Shown piece after piece: positions 22,636 to 30,970 of a stretch of 33,602 nt of DNA. The DNA lies in NCBI GenBank assembly GCA_964569555.1, contig CAZMTT010000007.1, forward strand, positions 1-33,602, read 5' to 3'. Numbering within the stretch: position 1 is the stretch's first letter; the number at the start of each line of letters is the position of its first letter. Both the position numbers and the translations under genes were made by a program. Below the pieces are notes generated by a model. It was not told the DNA's origin. It did no database searches and saw only the letters and a program-made list of their open reading frames with translations. The stretch is from G020353235 sp964569555. GTDB lineage: Bacteria; Chloroflexota; Dehalococcoidia; Dehalococcoidales; JAUYDJ01.

Positions 22636-23664
22636 GTGTGGTCAGTAGTGGGACAGGATAGAGCGGTGGCTTTGCTGAAGCACGGCTTGGCGAAGGGAAC
22701 GGTAGCCCATGCCTATCTTCTGGTTGGCCCGGCTCACGTCGGCAAGATGAAGCTGGCAATTAGTCTGGCGCAAGCCCTGAACTGTGAGTCAGACGAGCCT
22801 CCCTGTAGTGAGTGTGCTTCCTGCCAGAAGATAGCTTCGGCCAATCACCCTGATGTCCAGATTATCGGCTTGCGGGCTAATAATGGTTCGGCGGAGGCTA
22901 AACCCAGGGCGGAGATAGGCATTGACCAGGTCAGGGAGATGCAGCACTCGGCTAACCTGCCCCCGTTTGAGGGCAAGTACAAGGTGTTTATTATTGATGG
23001 CGTTGAGCTTATGTCCAATGAAGCGGCTAACTGCCTGCTGAAGACTCTGGAGGAGCCGGTGGGCAGCGTGGTCTTTGTGCTGCTGACCACCAGTGACCAG
23101 CTCCTGCCGGCCACGGTTATCTCGCGCTGCCAGCGGCTGGAATTATTCCCGCTGGCGCTTGATGCCGTGGAGAAAGTGCTCAGTGGCGACCATAATATTG
23201 AGCCCGCCAGGGCCAAGTTTCTGGCCCGGCTTTGCGGCGGCTGCCTGGGCTGGGCGCTAGCGGCTACTTCGGATGGGAGCCTGCTCACCCGGCGTGCCGA
23301 GAGGATAGACCGCATGCTGGATATTATCGGCAGCGATGCCGATGAGCGCTTTGCCTATGCCGCCCAGCTGGCAACCCAGTTTGGCCAGAACCGGGGAGAA
23401 GTGCAGCAGATACTGGATTTATGGCTTGACTGGTGGCGTGATTTGTTGCTGGTAAAAGTAGGCTTGAGTGAGAGCATTACCAATGTTGACCGCTTGGCCT
23501 GGCTGGTGGATATGGCTAAGGGCTATAGCCTGGCCCAGATAAGGTCGGCTATTAATCATGTCCAGGCGGCGGGGACACAGCTAAAGCAGAATGCTAACCC
23601 CCGGCTGGTGCTGGAGGTGTTAATGCTTGATATCCCGGCGGGAAAGGTAGCGAGGTATGGCTGA
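22636..23664 (+). CDS. holB: DNA polymerase III delta' subunit
   Basis: Clamp-loader subunit of 342 residues. It has the N-terminal AAA+ fold with the zinc module CESDEPPCSECASC (four cysteines), the IDGVELMSNEAANCLLKTLEEP segment and the SRC arginine-finger motif in VISRCQRLEL. The nucleotide loop GPAHVGKM (31-38) has Met where ATP-binding subunits carry Ser or Thr, so this subunit probably does not hydrolyse ATP, as known for delta'. Starts at GTG 22636. The 3' end overlaps the PSP1-domain gene by 8 bases. The holB-PSP1 gene order is conserved in Firmicutes (holB-yaaT), supporting delta' over a gamma/tau paralogue. Confidence 0.92.
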   Translation: MWSVVGQDRAVALLKHGLAKGTVAHAYLLVGPAHVGKMKLAISLAQALNCESDEPPCSECASCQKIASANHPDVQIIGLRANNGSAEAKPRAEIGIDQVREMQHSANLPPFEGKYKVFIIDGVELMSNEAANCLLKTLEEPVGSVVFVLLTTSDQLLPATVISRCQRLELFPLALDAVEKVLSGDHNIEPARAKFLARLCGGCLGWALAATSDGSLLTRRAERIDRMLDIIGSDADERFAYAAQLATQFGQNRGEVQQILDLWLDWWRDLLLVKVGLSESITNVDRLAWLVDMAKGYSLAQIRSAINHVQAAGTQLKQNANPRLVLEVLMLDIPAGKVARYG

Positions 23665-24460
23665 TATTGTTGGCGTACGTTTTAGAAGGGCGGGCAAGGT
23701 GTACTACTTTGACCCGGCTGAATTTGAGCTTGATGTACACGACCGGGTGGTGGTCAAGACCGCCCGCGGTCTGGAGTTGGGGCAGGTGGTTATCGCCCCC
23801 AAACAGGTGGTGGATAGCGAGGTAAGCGAGCCGCTCAAGCCGGTGGTGCGCCGGGCGGAGGAGGAAGATATTGAGCAGGCGGAGAAGCTGAAGGCTCAGG
23901 AGGAGGAGGCTCTGACCGAGACCGGGAAGCTGATTACCAGGCTGAACCTGCCCATGAAGCTGCTCGCGGCGGAGTATAACCTTGATGGCAGCCACCTTAC
24001 GCTGTGCTTCAGCGCTGAGGGCAGGGTTGATTTCCGGGAGCTGGTGAGAGAGTTAAACAAGCATTTCAAGACCAAGATAGAGCTGCGGCAGGTAGGTCCA
24101 CGCGATGAAGCCAAGCTGATTGGGGGCTTTGGCCGGTGTGGTCGCCCCCTGTGCTGTGTCAGTTTCCTCAGTGAATTTGACCCGATTTCGATTAAAATGG
24201 CCAAAGAGCAGGACTTGCCCCTCAATCCCCTGAAGATATCCGGTGTTTGCGGTCGCCTGCTCTGCTGCCTGAGCTATGAGAGTGAACTCTATCGTGCCCT
24301 GAAGCAGAAACTGCCCAAGGTAGGGCAGAAAGTAACCACCCCGATGGGGGCCGCCAGCGTGGTCAGCGTTAACCCGCTGAAGGAAACGGTGCTGGTTGCC
24401 TTGGAGAGTGAGACGACGGTGGAGTTACCTTCCCGCGATGTCTCGCCGGCGAGCAGCTAG
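23657..24460 (+). CDS. PSP1 domain protein, RicT/YaaT-like
   Basis: A 267-residue PSP1-domain protein related to RicT (YaaT) of Bacillus, a member of the Y-complex that carries Fe-S clusters and influences RNase Y and mRNA maturation. Key features are the N-terminal IVGVRFRRAGKVYYFD, the charged helical middle (about 65-95), and two cysteine triplets CGRPLCC (161-167) and CGRLLCC (198-204), likely cluster ligands. Its start overlaps holB by 8 bases, as in Bacillus. Neither ricA nor ricF is in the window, so a complete Y-complex cannot be claimed. The end overlaps the convergent HNH gene by 4 bases. Confidence 0.9.
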   Translation: MADIVGVRFRRAGKVYYFDPAEFELDVHDRVVVKTARGLELGQVVIAPKQVVDSEVSEPLKPVVRRAEEEDIEQAEKLKAQEEEALTETGKLITRLNLPMKLLAAEYNLDGSHLTLCFSAEGRVDFRELVRELNKHFKTKIELRQVGPRDEAKLIGGFGRCGRPLCCVSFLSEFDPISIKMAKEQDLPLNPLKISGVCGRLLCCLSYESELYRALKQKLPKVGQKVTTPMGAASVVSVNPLKETVLVALESETTVELPSRDVSPASS

Positions 24461-24972
24461 TAAGCCTTTATGGCTAGGTACTTCTGCCATTCCTGCTGGT
24501 TCTTCAGGTAGTTGTAGGGGATGCGGAAGGGGAAATTACCGCGTGGTGGCTGAGGGGGGCGGTTTAGTTTCATACCCGCCTCGGCCGGGGACTTCCCGGC
24601 CTTATGCCGATTACAGCGTATGCAGGCGCTGACCACATTTTCCCAGGCGTGTTCGCCGCCCCGGTAACGGGGGATAACGTGGTCCAGTGTCAGTTGCTTC
24701 GTTTCCTGCCCGCAATACTGACAAGTGAAGTGGTCACGGTTGAAGACCTCAAAGCGAGTCAGCTTTCTCTGTGCCCAGGGGCGTTTGATGAGGCAGGCCA
24801 GCCGGATTACCGAGGGCACCGGAAACAGGTGGCTGGAGGTGTGGATGAATCCGGAGCCGTTTTCCAGCATTTCCGCTTTACCCTGGTAGATTAATACCAC
24901 GGCCCGGCGTACCCGGCAGATATTGCATGGCTGGTAGTTCTGGTTCAGTACCAGAACGGGCAGGTTTATCAT
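24457..24972 (-). CDS. HNH endonuclease family protein
   Basis: 171-residue McrA/HNH-type protein. The zinc knuckles Cys84-x2-Cys87 and Cys117-x2-Cys120 frame the active-site segment with Asp97-His98 (LTLDHVIPRYRGG), Asn112 and His123. The N-terminal 70 residues (LVLNQNYQPCNI...) are typical of the widespread single-copy chromosomal HNH proteins, not of restriction enzymes. No methyltransferase or mobile element is adjacent. The biological role of this subgroup is unclear; DNA repair or processing is possible. It has a promoter-like pair 35-60 bases upstream and a distant GGAG site. Confidence 0.88.
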   Translation of the reverse strand: MINLPVLVLNQNYQPCNICRVRRAVVLIYQGKAEMLENGSGFIHTSSHLFPVPSVIRLACLIKRPWAQRKLTRFEVFNRDHFTCQYCGQETKQLTLDHVIPRYRGGEHAWENVVSACIRCNRHKAGKSPAEAGMKLNRPPQPPRGNFPFRIPYNYLKNQQEWQKYLAIKAY

Positions 24973-25001
24973 GTCTTATTTTTCTCCATTAAAGCTTATT
25001 T

Positions 25002-25030
25002 ATTTTAGCGGAAACATTTCAGCGGTGCAA
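25002..25030 (-). promoter_or_regulatory. putative HNH gene promoter
   Basis: Minus-strand TTGCAC (25030-25025, 3/6), 17-base spacer, TAAAAT (25007-25002, 5/6), just after the end of the DnaC-like gene. Confidence 0.4.
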
Positions 25031-25062
25031 ACTCTGCTCAGGCAGGACTTCCCGGCCCGGTG

Positions 25063-26463
25063 TTACCTCTTGCCACGGCGGGCGCTTTTGCGCCGGTTGG
25101 CGGTGGTATCACTGCGATAGTCGGGAGCGGTGATGTTCCAGACCATGCTGATTTTGGGGTCGGCCAGCCGGGAGCTAACCGGGCTGTCAATCTCGTCCAG
25201 CGTGCAGCGGGTGGTAATCACGGTGGCCAGCCGGGCATTGTAGCGGTAGTTAATCACCTGGTAGAGCTTCTCCCGGGCCCAGGGGGTGGTTGAGTGCTCG
25301 CCGAAATCGTCCAGGGTGAGCAGGGGAGTGGTCTTCACCCTTTCAAAGAGCTGGTCATAGGTAACCTCGCTCTCCGGGCTGAAGGTGGAGCGCAGGTGGT
25401 CCAGAAAGTCAGGCACCACCACGAACAGGGCCGGCTGGCCGGCCTGATAGCGGTAGTTGGCAATGGCGGCCGCCAGGTGAGTCTTACCACAGCCGGTCTC
25501 ACCCAGTAGCACCAGCCAGCCTTCCGGCGACTTGGCAAAATCAAAAGCCAGGCGGAAGGACTCCTTCAGGTTCTCCTGTTGTTCTATGGGCAGGTTAATC
25601 CGCTTCCAGTCAAAGCTGTCAAAGGTCATACTCTTCTGGAGCTCAAACCCCTCCCCCCAGCCGTATTCCAGCAGGGGGGTCGCCCTTTCGGCGATTAAAT
25701 ATATCTGGCTCAACTGGGGGTCGGTCAGGCGAAAGCGCAGGCTCTCCTCAAGCTCGGCAACGGGCGCGCTGGTGGTGATAACGGTGGGCAGCTCGTTGTT
25801 GAAGCGGTGGTTGAGTAGCTGGTCCAGCTTTTCCATTGTCCAGGGGGTGCTGGTCTGGACACCCAAGTCGTCCAGAACGAGCAGGGGGACATTGCGCACC
25901 CGTTCGAACAGTTCATCATAGGGTATTTCGCTATCGGGGCTGAAGGCGGCGCGCAGGTGGTCTAATAGGTCGGGGACACTCTGGAAAAAGGCGGGGTAAC
26001 CGTTATTTATACGCTCGTTGGCGATAGCGGCGGCCAGGTGGGTCTTGCCGCTGCCACCGGGGCCGGTTAAGACCAGCCACCCCTTGGGCTCAGTGGCAAA
26101 CGCCCTGGCGGCCTCAAGGGCAAGGCTGAATCTTTGCTGGTTTTGGGGCTCGGCGTTTCTGCCCTGGGGAAGCAGGCTGGCAAAGGTAAAACGGGTCAGC
26201 GAGCCCAGGTTGCTGTACCGCTGCAGACGGGACTGGAGTGCCCGCTCAAACTCTTCCTGGGCACAGCGGCAGGGAACCGCCTTGCCAAAATCGGGGTGCC
26301 CCACCGGGACGTCAACATAGACAAAGCCGATGCCCCCGCAGACGGGGCAAACCGGGCTTGATGGTGCTTCCTCGGCGTTAGCGCCGGACCATGTGTCCGT
26401 ATTTGCCTTTGATGTATTTATCTGGTCCCTTTTTTGGCGCAGGATGTCCCCGATATGTTCCAT
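25063..26463 (-). CDS. double DnaC-type AAA+ helicase loader
   Basis: 466 residues made of a zinc-binding N-terminus and two full DnaC/IstB-like AAA+ domains in tandem. Cys39, 42, 65 and 67 form the zinc site. Copy 1 has Walker A GPGGSGKT (134-141) and Walker B LLVLDDLG (194-201). Copy 2 has GETGCGKT (321-328) and LLTLDDFG (381-388). Both keep an Arg near the RLTDP/RLADP motif and very similar strings such as PDLLDHL and PDFLDHL, so the copies arose by internal duplication. Ordinary DnaC/DnaI is half this length. The start is ATG 26463 with AAGG upstream; no start codon lies later in the N-terminus, so it overlaps the DnaD-like gene by 86 bases. Likely loads the neighbouring DnaB. Confidence 0.88.
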   Translation of the reverse strand: MEHIGDILRQKRDQINTSKANTDTWSGANAEEAPSSPVCPVCGGIGFVYVDVPVGHPDFGKAVPCRCAQEEFERALQSRLQRYSNLGSLTRFTFASLLPQGRNAEPQNQQRFSLALEAARAFATEPKGWLVLTGPGGSGKTHLAAAIANERINNGYPAFFQSVPDLLDHLRAAFSPDSEIPYDELFERVRNVPLLVLDDLGVQTSTPWTMEKLDQLLNHRFNNELPTVITTSAPVAELEESLRFRLTDPQLSQIYLIAERATPLLEYGWGEGFELQKSMTFDSFDWKRINLPIEQQENLKESFRLAFDFAKSPEGWLVLLGETGCGKTHLAAAIANYRYQAGQPALFVVVPDFLDHLRSTFSPESEVTYDQLFERVKTTPLLTLDDFGEHSTTPWAREKLYQVINYRYNARLATVITTRCTLDEIDSPVSSRLADPKISMVWNITAPDYRSDTTANRRKSARRGKR

Positions 26464-27094
26464 GAACCTTACCTTCGGCTGACCATCTTTCCAGGATGGC
26501 CGCAATATAGCGCCAGCTCCTCTTGTTGAGGGTAACCGCCTCTTTGATGGCATCCCCAATCCAGTCTAATGGGTAGACCTTCTCCGCCTCGCGCAGCTCT
26601 TCGGCAATCATCGGGGTGAGCATACCGATGTTCTGCTCATAAAGGGTGAAGATATCGGGCGGTTCCTCCAGCTCGGTGTAGGCCTGCCCACTGGCTTTTA
26701 AGCCGGGTAAAGCGAGTTCACCACTCTGGATTTTAGCGGCAACCTCTCTGTCGGTGGCGGTGTTGAGCAGGTAGATGTCCTCGGTTGTCCCCGGCCGCGT
26801 TAATACTAAATGGAGAAAAGTCCCCCGTCGGGTGGCCATTTCCAGGGCACTCTTCAGTGCCGCTTCGGCTGAGCCGGCTTTATCCTTGAGGCTTCTCATC
26901 AGGCCCTTACTGGCTAAAAGCTCCCCATAGGTGACAAAGCGGGGGTAGCCCCTTTTCTGATAGAGGGCAGCCATAACATGGAGCGTGGTCTTTAACTCTC
27001 CCATGTCACTGATTTGGGGGAGCAGGGTGGAGAAGAAGAAGTTGGGCAGGGAGGTGAACTGCATCCGGGCCGGGAAACCATTAATCTGCTTCAT
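26378..27094 (-). CDS. DnaD-like replication initiation protein
   Basis: 238-residue protein with an N-terminal winged-helix-like half and a C-terminal DnaD domain (about 148-208). The DnaD domain ends in the block from LYEQNIG (YxxxIG motif) to AILERWSAEGK, which binds DNA and remodels it during helicase loading in Firmicutes. The last 28 residues are a basic tail (PAPKKGPDKYIKGKYG) encoded entirely inside the overlap with the downstream DnaC-like gene. Its ATG overlaps the dnaB stop by 4 bases. Gene order dnaB-dnaD-dnaC and a DnaD-containing loader strongly suggest a primosome operon. Confidence 0.85.
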   Translation of the reverse strand: MKQINGFPARMQFTSLPNFFFSTLLPQISDMGELKTTLHVMAALYQKRGYPRFVTYGELLASKGLMRSLKDKAGSAEAALKSALEMATRRGTFLHLVLTRPGTTEDIYLLNTATDREVAAKIQSGELALPGLKASGQAYTELEEPPDIFTLYEQNIGMLTPMIAEELREAEKVYPLDWIGDAIKEAVTLNKRSWRYIAAILERWSAEGKVHGTYRGHPAPKKGPDKYIKGKYGHMVRR

Positions 27095-28470
27095 AACAGG
27101 CTCGGCTCTTGGCTGGTGGTAATATCTTCGAATTTGGCGGTTTTCGGTGCGAAGTGCAGGTCAATTTCCCCGGTAGGGCCATTGCGGTGTTTGGCGATAA
27201 TGATATTGGCGATTCCCTGCGGGTATTCTTCACCGGGGCGCTCTTTTTCCCAGGCTTCCCGGGTGGGATAGTAGTAGTCATCGCGGTAGATGAAGATAAC
27301 CACGTCGGCATCCTGCTCAATGCTGCCGCTCTCTCTTAAGTCGGAGAGTTGCGGCCGGTGGGAGGCGCGCCATTCTACGGCCCGGCTGAGCTGGGACACG
27401 GCGAGCACGGGCACATCAAGCTCGCGAGCCAGTGTCTTCAGGGAACGGGAGATGAGGCTTATCTCCTGGACCCGGTTTTCCGAGCGCCCGTCACCCTGTA
27501 GCAGCTGCAGGTAATCAACGATAATCAGGTCAATGCCACGCTCGAAATGAAGGCGGCGGGCTTTGCTGCGCACCTCTACCATCCGCAGCAGCGGGGAGTC
27601 ATCAATATAAATCTGGGCTTCGGAAAGCCGGCCGGTAGCTTCCATAATTCTCTTTTCCTCGGCTTCGGTATGGAGGCCGAAGCGCACCCGCCGGGAGTCG
27701 ACATCCGCCTCGCTGGACAGCAGGCGCAGCACCAGCGGGTCGCGGGCCATTTCCAGGCTGAACAGCGCCACGCAGGCGCCCAGAGTGACGGCGGCGTTTC
27801 GGGCAATGCTGAGCGCCAGACTGGTTTTGCCCATGCTCGGTCGGCCGGCAACGATAATCATATCCGAGCGCTGAAATCCGCCCAGAAATTCATCCAGTTT
27901 ATTAAACCCCGACCGGATTGCCGGAATTGGCTCGGTGGGGACTTCTATTCCGGCGGGAGTGGTGGCTTCAAAATACTTGTCCAGGACCTGCCGTATATGA
28001 ACGAGGTCGCGCGGGCTCTGCCCGTGGCGCAGTCGGAACAGCACCTCCTCGGCTCTATCCATGCTGGCATCAACATCGGTGCCGGCGTCATAGCCGATAG
28101 CGGCAATCTGGCCCGCCGCCGCAATGAGGTGTCGCATTATGGACAGGCGGTAGACAATCTGGGCATAGGTCTCAATATCAAGTGAGGTGGGGCAGTTAGC
28201 TATCAGGTGGCTCAAATAGGCGGCACCACCGCATTCTTCCAGTTTGTGTTGCCGGTCAAGCTCCTGGGCTACCGTTATCTGGTTTATCGCCTCATTGCGC
28301 TGGTAAAGAGAAAGGCAGGCTTCGTAGATTAATTTATTCGGTTCATGATAGAAATCGGCTGGCTTCAGGGAGCCGGCAATCTTGTAAATTGAGGCGCTGT
28401 CTATCAGGAGGGAACCGTTTACCGCTTCCTCGGCACTGGTATCATGAGGTGGCAATTTCTCACTGGTCAC
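27091..28470 (-). CDS. dnaB: replicative DNA helicase DnaB
   Basis: Ring helicase that unwinds the replication fork. 459 residues, normal length with no intein. The N-terminal domain (LPPHDTSAEEAVNGSLL) is followed by the linker helix and the RecA-like ATPase with Walker A GRPSMGKT (near residue 208), Walker B LIIVDYLQLL, the SQLSRAVEWR block and LRESGSIEQDADVVIF. The start is GTG 28470, inside the 3' end of rplI (11-base overlap), an arrangement common in bacteria. The genes after it encode its probable loaders. Confidence 0.97.
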   Translation of the reverse strand: MTSEKLPPHDTSAEEAVNGSLLIDSASIYKIAGSLKPADFYHEPNKLIYEACLSLYQRNEAINQITVAQELDRQHKLEECGGAAYLSHLIANCPTSLDIETYAQIVYRLSIMRHLIAAAGQIAAIGYDAGTDVDASMDRAEEVLFRLRHGQSPRDLVHIRQVLDKYFEATTPAGIEVPTEPIPAIRSGFNKLDEFLGGFQRSDMIIVAGRPSMGKTSLALSIARNAAVTLGACVALFSLEMARDPLVLRLLSSEADVDSRRVRFGLHTEAEEKRIMEATGRLSEAQIYIDDSPLLRMVEVRSKARRLHFERGIDLIIVDYLQLLQGDGRSENRVQEISLISRSLKTLARELDVPVLAVSQLSRAVEWRASHRPQLSDLRESGSIEQDADVVIFIYRDDYYYPTREAWEKERPGEEYPQGIANIIIAKHRNGPTGEIDLHFAPKTAKFEDITTSQEPSLL

Positions 28471-28924
28471 TCTGGCTCGTCTCCTCTTCGATCACGATGA
28501 CCTTTATCTTGGGTATGGCATCCTTGGCCAGTCTGATGGCTACCTCATGGCTGCCGAGCTTACGGATGGGCTCAGCTATCTCTATCCTTTTTTTGTCTAC
28601 CACCAGCCCGTTATTTTGCAGCTCGTCAGCGATGTCAGCGCTGGTAATCGAGCCGTACAGCTGCTCTTTGGTGCCGACCTTTGCTTTCAGGGTAATCTCC
28701 TTGCCATCCAGCTGGTGAGCCAGGTCAGTCATCTCTTCCTCGGTCTGGGCTTGGCTGCTGGCTTCTTTCTTGATTTGTGCCTCCAGGGTGTTGAGCGTCG
28801 ACGGGTCAGCTATTACGGCCAGTTTTTGGGGAATCAGAAAATTCCGTCCGTAGCCATCTGCCACCTCTTTTACCTCACCAGCCCTGGCTACCCGGGGTAC
28901 ATCCTGCAGAAAAATGACCTTCAT
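28460..28924 (-). CDS. rplI: 50S ribosomal protein L9
   Basis: Large-subunit protein of 154 residues. The N-terminal RNA-binding domain MKVIFLQDVPRVARAGEVKEV...GYGRNFLIP is diagnostic. It is followed by the long connecting helix and the C-terminal domain containing SITSADIADEL. It heads the rplI-dnaB-dnaD-dnaC transcript. No ribosome site is present; only 6 bases separate a perfect -10 box from the ATG, so the mRNA is probably leaderless. Confidence 0.97.
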   Translation of the reverse strand: MKVIFLQDVPRVARAGEVKEVADGYGRNFLIPQKLAVIADPSTLNTLEAQIKKEASSQAQTEEEMTDLAHQLDGKEITLKAKVGTKEQLYGSITSADIADELQNNGLVVDKKRIEIAEPIRKLGSHEVAIRLAKDAIPKIKVIVIEEETSQSDQ

Positions 28925-28930
28925 TGGCTT

Positions 28931-28958
28931 ATTATACTTTACCCCGTTATGGAGTAAA
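28931..28958 (-). promoter_or_regulatory. putative rplI-dnaB operon promoter, leaderless
   Basis: Minus-strand TTTACT (28958-28953, 4/6), 16-base spacer, TATAAT (28936-28931, 6/6). The next 6 bases (AAGCCA) lead directly into the rplI ATG at 28924. Confidence 0.65.
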
Positions 28959-29049
28959 AGTAAGATATTGCCAATTTTCAGCCTTGTCTAAAGAAGGGAA
29001 TAAAGGGGATATAGGAGTGTTGGTGACGTTCTCTTTCGTTCTCTTTTTT

Positions 29050-29985
29050 CTATCCAGTGAGGAACTTTTCGGCATAGATGGCGGCGGTGGCGCCGTCACC
29101 GGCGGCGACTACTGCCTGTCGCGCTGAGCCGGCACGGACATCGCCGACGGCAAAGATACCCGGGATAGATGTTTCCAGCTTGTTATTGGTCAGAATAGCG
29201 CCGCTGGCATCAAGGGGTAAAATATTTTTCAGGAAGCTGGTATTGGGCTTAACCCCGATGGCGACAAAGATGGCGGATGTCTCCAGGGTGGACTTCCGGC
29301 CGGTTTTTACCTGAAGCAGCCTGAGTTTTTTGACCATGTCTTCACCCTCAATGGCTTCAATCCGGGTATTTAACCGAAATTCAATTTTGGCTTCGGCGGC
29401 CGCCCTGTCCTGCATAATGCGGCTGGCGCCCAGTTTGGGCATGAGCTCAATCACGGTAACCCGGCGGGCAAACTTGGCCAGGTGGAGGGCTTCGGTAAGC
29501 CCGACATCACCGCCACCGGCAACCGCTACCGGCCGGTCTTTGAACAGGGCGCCGTCACAGGTGGCGCAGTAGGAAACGCCGCGGCCGCTGAACTGCTCCT
29601 CGCCGGGGATATTTAGTTTGATTCGCTCGGCGCCGCTGGCAATAATCACCGCCCGGGCGCTGAAACTGCCCTCGGTAGTCTCGACTATTTTTTGTTTGCC
29701 CTTCAGCTTGAGCCCGGTAACCTCGGTGACCAGAATGGGCAAGCCGTATTTTTGGGCCTGCTGGTGCATTAATTCACCCAGCTCAAAACCGCTGACACCC
29801 TGGGGAAAGCCGGGGAAATTTTCCACCAGCTCGGTCTCGGTTATCAGGCCACCAATCAGCCCCCTTTCGATGAGGAGACTGCTCAGCTTGCCCCGGGCGG
29901 TGTAAATCCCGGCGGTAAGTCCGGCGGGACCACCCCCGATAATGATTATGTCATAATCATTCTTCTTCTTTGATAGTTCGGTCAA
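29050..29985 (-). CDS. trxB: thioredoxin reductase-like flavoprotein
   Basis: 311-residue low-molecular-weight thioredoxin reductase: FAD loop GGGPAGLTAGIYTARG (17-32), redox pair Cys140-x2-Cys143 in SYCATCDGALF, nucleotide loop GGGDVGLTEALHL and C-terminal GIFAVGDVR. The NADPH-specific HRRxxxR motif expected after the second nucleotide-binding strand is absent; the segment reads VIELMPKLGAS with Glu180 at the strand end, a feature usual in NADH-binding folds. The electron donor may therefore not be NADPH. TTG 29985 is used: no ATG exists in frame before the FAD loop and AGGGGGG lies 6 bases upstream. Overlaps plsX by 29 bases. Confidence 0.88.
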   Translation of the reverse strand: MTELSKKKNDYDIIIIGGGPAGLTAGIYTARGKLSSLLIERGLIGGLITETELVENFPGFPQGVSGFELGELMHQQAQKYGLPILVTEVTGLKLKGKQKIVETTEGSFSARAVIIASGAERIKLNIPGEEQFSGRGVSYCATCDGALFKDRPVAVAGGGDVGLTEALHLAKFARRVTVIELMPKLGASRIMQDRAAAEAKIEFRLNTRIEAIEGEDMVKKLRLLQVKTGRKSTLETSAIFVAIGVKPNTSFLKNILPLDASGAILTNNKLETSIPGIFAVGDVRAGSARQAVVAAGDGATAAIYAEKFLTG

Positions 29986-30970
29986 GGCTTTCCCCCCTGA
30001 TTATCTGGCAGAGGTCTCCCTCGGCGGTTTGCTTGGCGAGACCAATGGCGTTTTTAATCGCTTTAGCCCGGCTGCGGCCGTGGGAGATGGTGATATTGCC
30101 GTTCACCCCCAGCAGACAGGCCCCGCCGTATTCCCGGTAGTCGATTCTTTTTATCCAGGAATCCAGGCCGACGATGCTGAGCAGGAGCCGTCCCTGCAGA
30201 CGAGAGGTACCGGTCAGGGCTTGCCCTACCGGCTGCTGTAAATTCTGGAAGGCGCTGCCCAGCCCTTCTATGGTCTTAAGGACTATATTTCCGGTGAAGC
30301 CATCGGTAACGATAACGTCGGCCTTTCGGCCGGCGATGTCCTGCCCCTCAATGTTACCAATAAAGTTCAAGTTGGCTTTTTTCAGCAGCTGGTGGGTTTC
30401 CTGAATCAGCCGGTTGCCCTTGCTCTCCTCTTCACCGTTGCTGAGCAGGCCGACGCGAGGCGACGGGATGCCCAGAACGTGCTGGCTGTAGATAGTGCCC
30501 AGATGAGCAAACTGGACCAGGTGGCTGGGCCGGCAATCGGCATTGGCGCCCGAATCAATGAGCAGGCTGGGGACGGCGCCAATATTAATCGGGCTGGCTA
30601 TGGCCGGACGTTCAACCCCCTTTATTTTCCCCAGAATCAGCAGTGAGGCGTAGAGTACGGCACCGGTGTTGCCCGCGGAAACAAAGGCAGCCGCGGTGCC
30701 GTCTTTGACCATATTAATGCCGACCACAATCGGGGAGTTTGGCTTGTTGTTAACCGCCCTGATGGGCGATTCCTGGGGGCCGATAATCTGGTTGGCTTCA
30801 ATAAAGGAGAAGTCCAGTTTCTTTAAGTGGCGGCTGGCCAGGACGTGGAGCGTGCTTCTGGTGCCCACCAGGGCAATGCCCACCTTGTAGTCCTGGGCCG
30901 CCTTGATGGCGCCTTTAACTATTTCGTAAGGGGCATACTCCCCACCGGTGGCATCAACCGCAATTATCAT
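29957..30970 (-). CDS. plsX: phosphate acyltransferase PlsX
   Basis: Converts acyl-ACP to acyl phosphate, the donor for glycerol-3-phosphate acylation by PlsY. 337 residues. The N-terminal DATGGEYAP replaces the usual DAMGGD/DAxGGDxAP. Other family blocks are FVSAGNTGAVL, the GANADCRP segment, LLSNGEEESKGN and VTDGFTGNIVLKT. In many bacteria plsX sits with fabD/fabG/acpP; here it lies 22 kb away, between an amidohydrolase and trxB. The start overlaps the amidohydrolase stop by 4 bases. No plsY is in the window. Confidence 0.94.
   Translation of the reverse strand: MIIAVDATGGEYAPYEIVKGAIKAAQDYKVGIALVGTRSTLHVLASRHLKKLDFSFIEANQIIGPQESPIRAVNNKPNSPIVVGINMVKDGTAAAFVSAGNTGAVLYASLLILGKIKGVERPAIASPINIGAVPSLLIDSGANADCRPSHLVQFAHLGTIYSQHVLGIPSPRVGLLSNGEEESKGNRLIQETHQLLKKANLNFIGNIEGQDIAGRKADVIVTDGFTGNIVLKTIEGLGSAFQNLQQPVGQALTGTSRLQGRLLLSIVGLDSWIKRIDYREYGGACLLGVNGNITISHGRSRAKAIKNAIGLAKQTAEGDLCQIIRGESLDRTIKEEE

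Noticed and set aside
27547..28185. 212-codon open frame on the plus strand
   Set aside because: Entirely antisense to dnaB with no start signal or motif.
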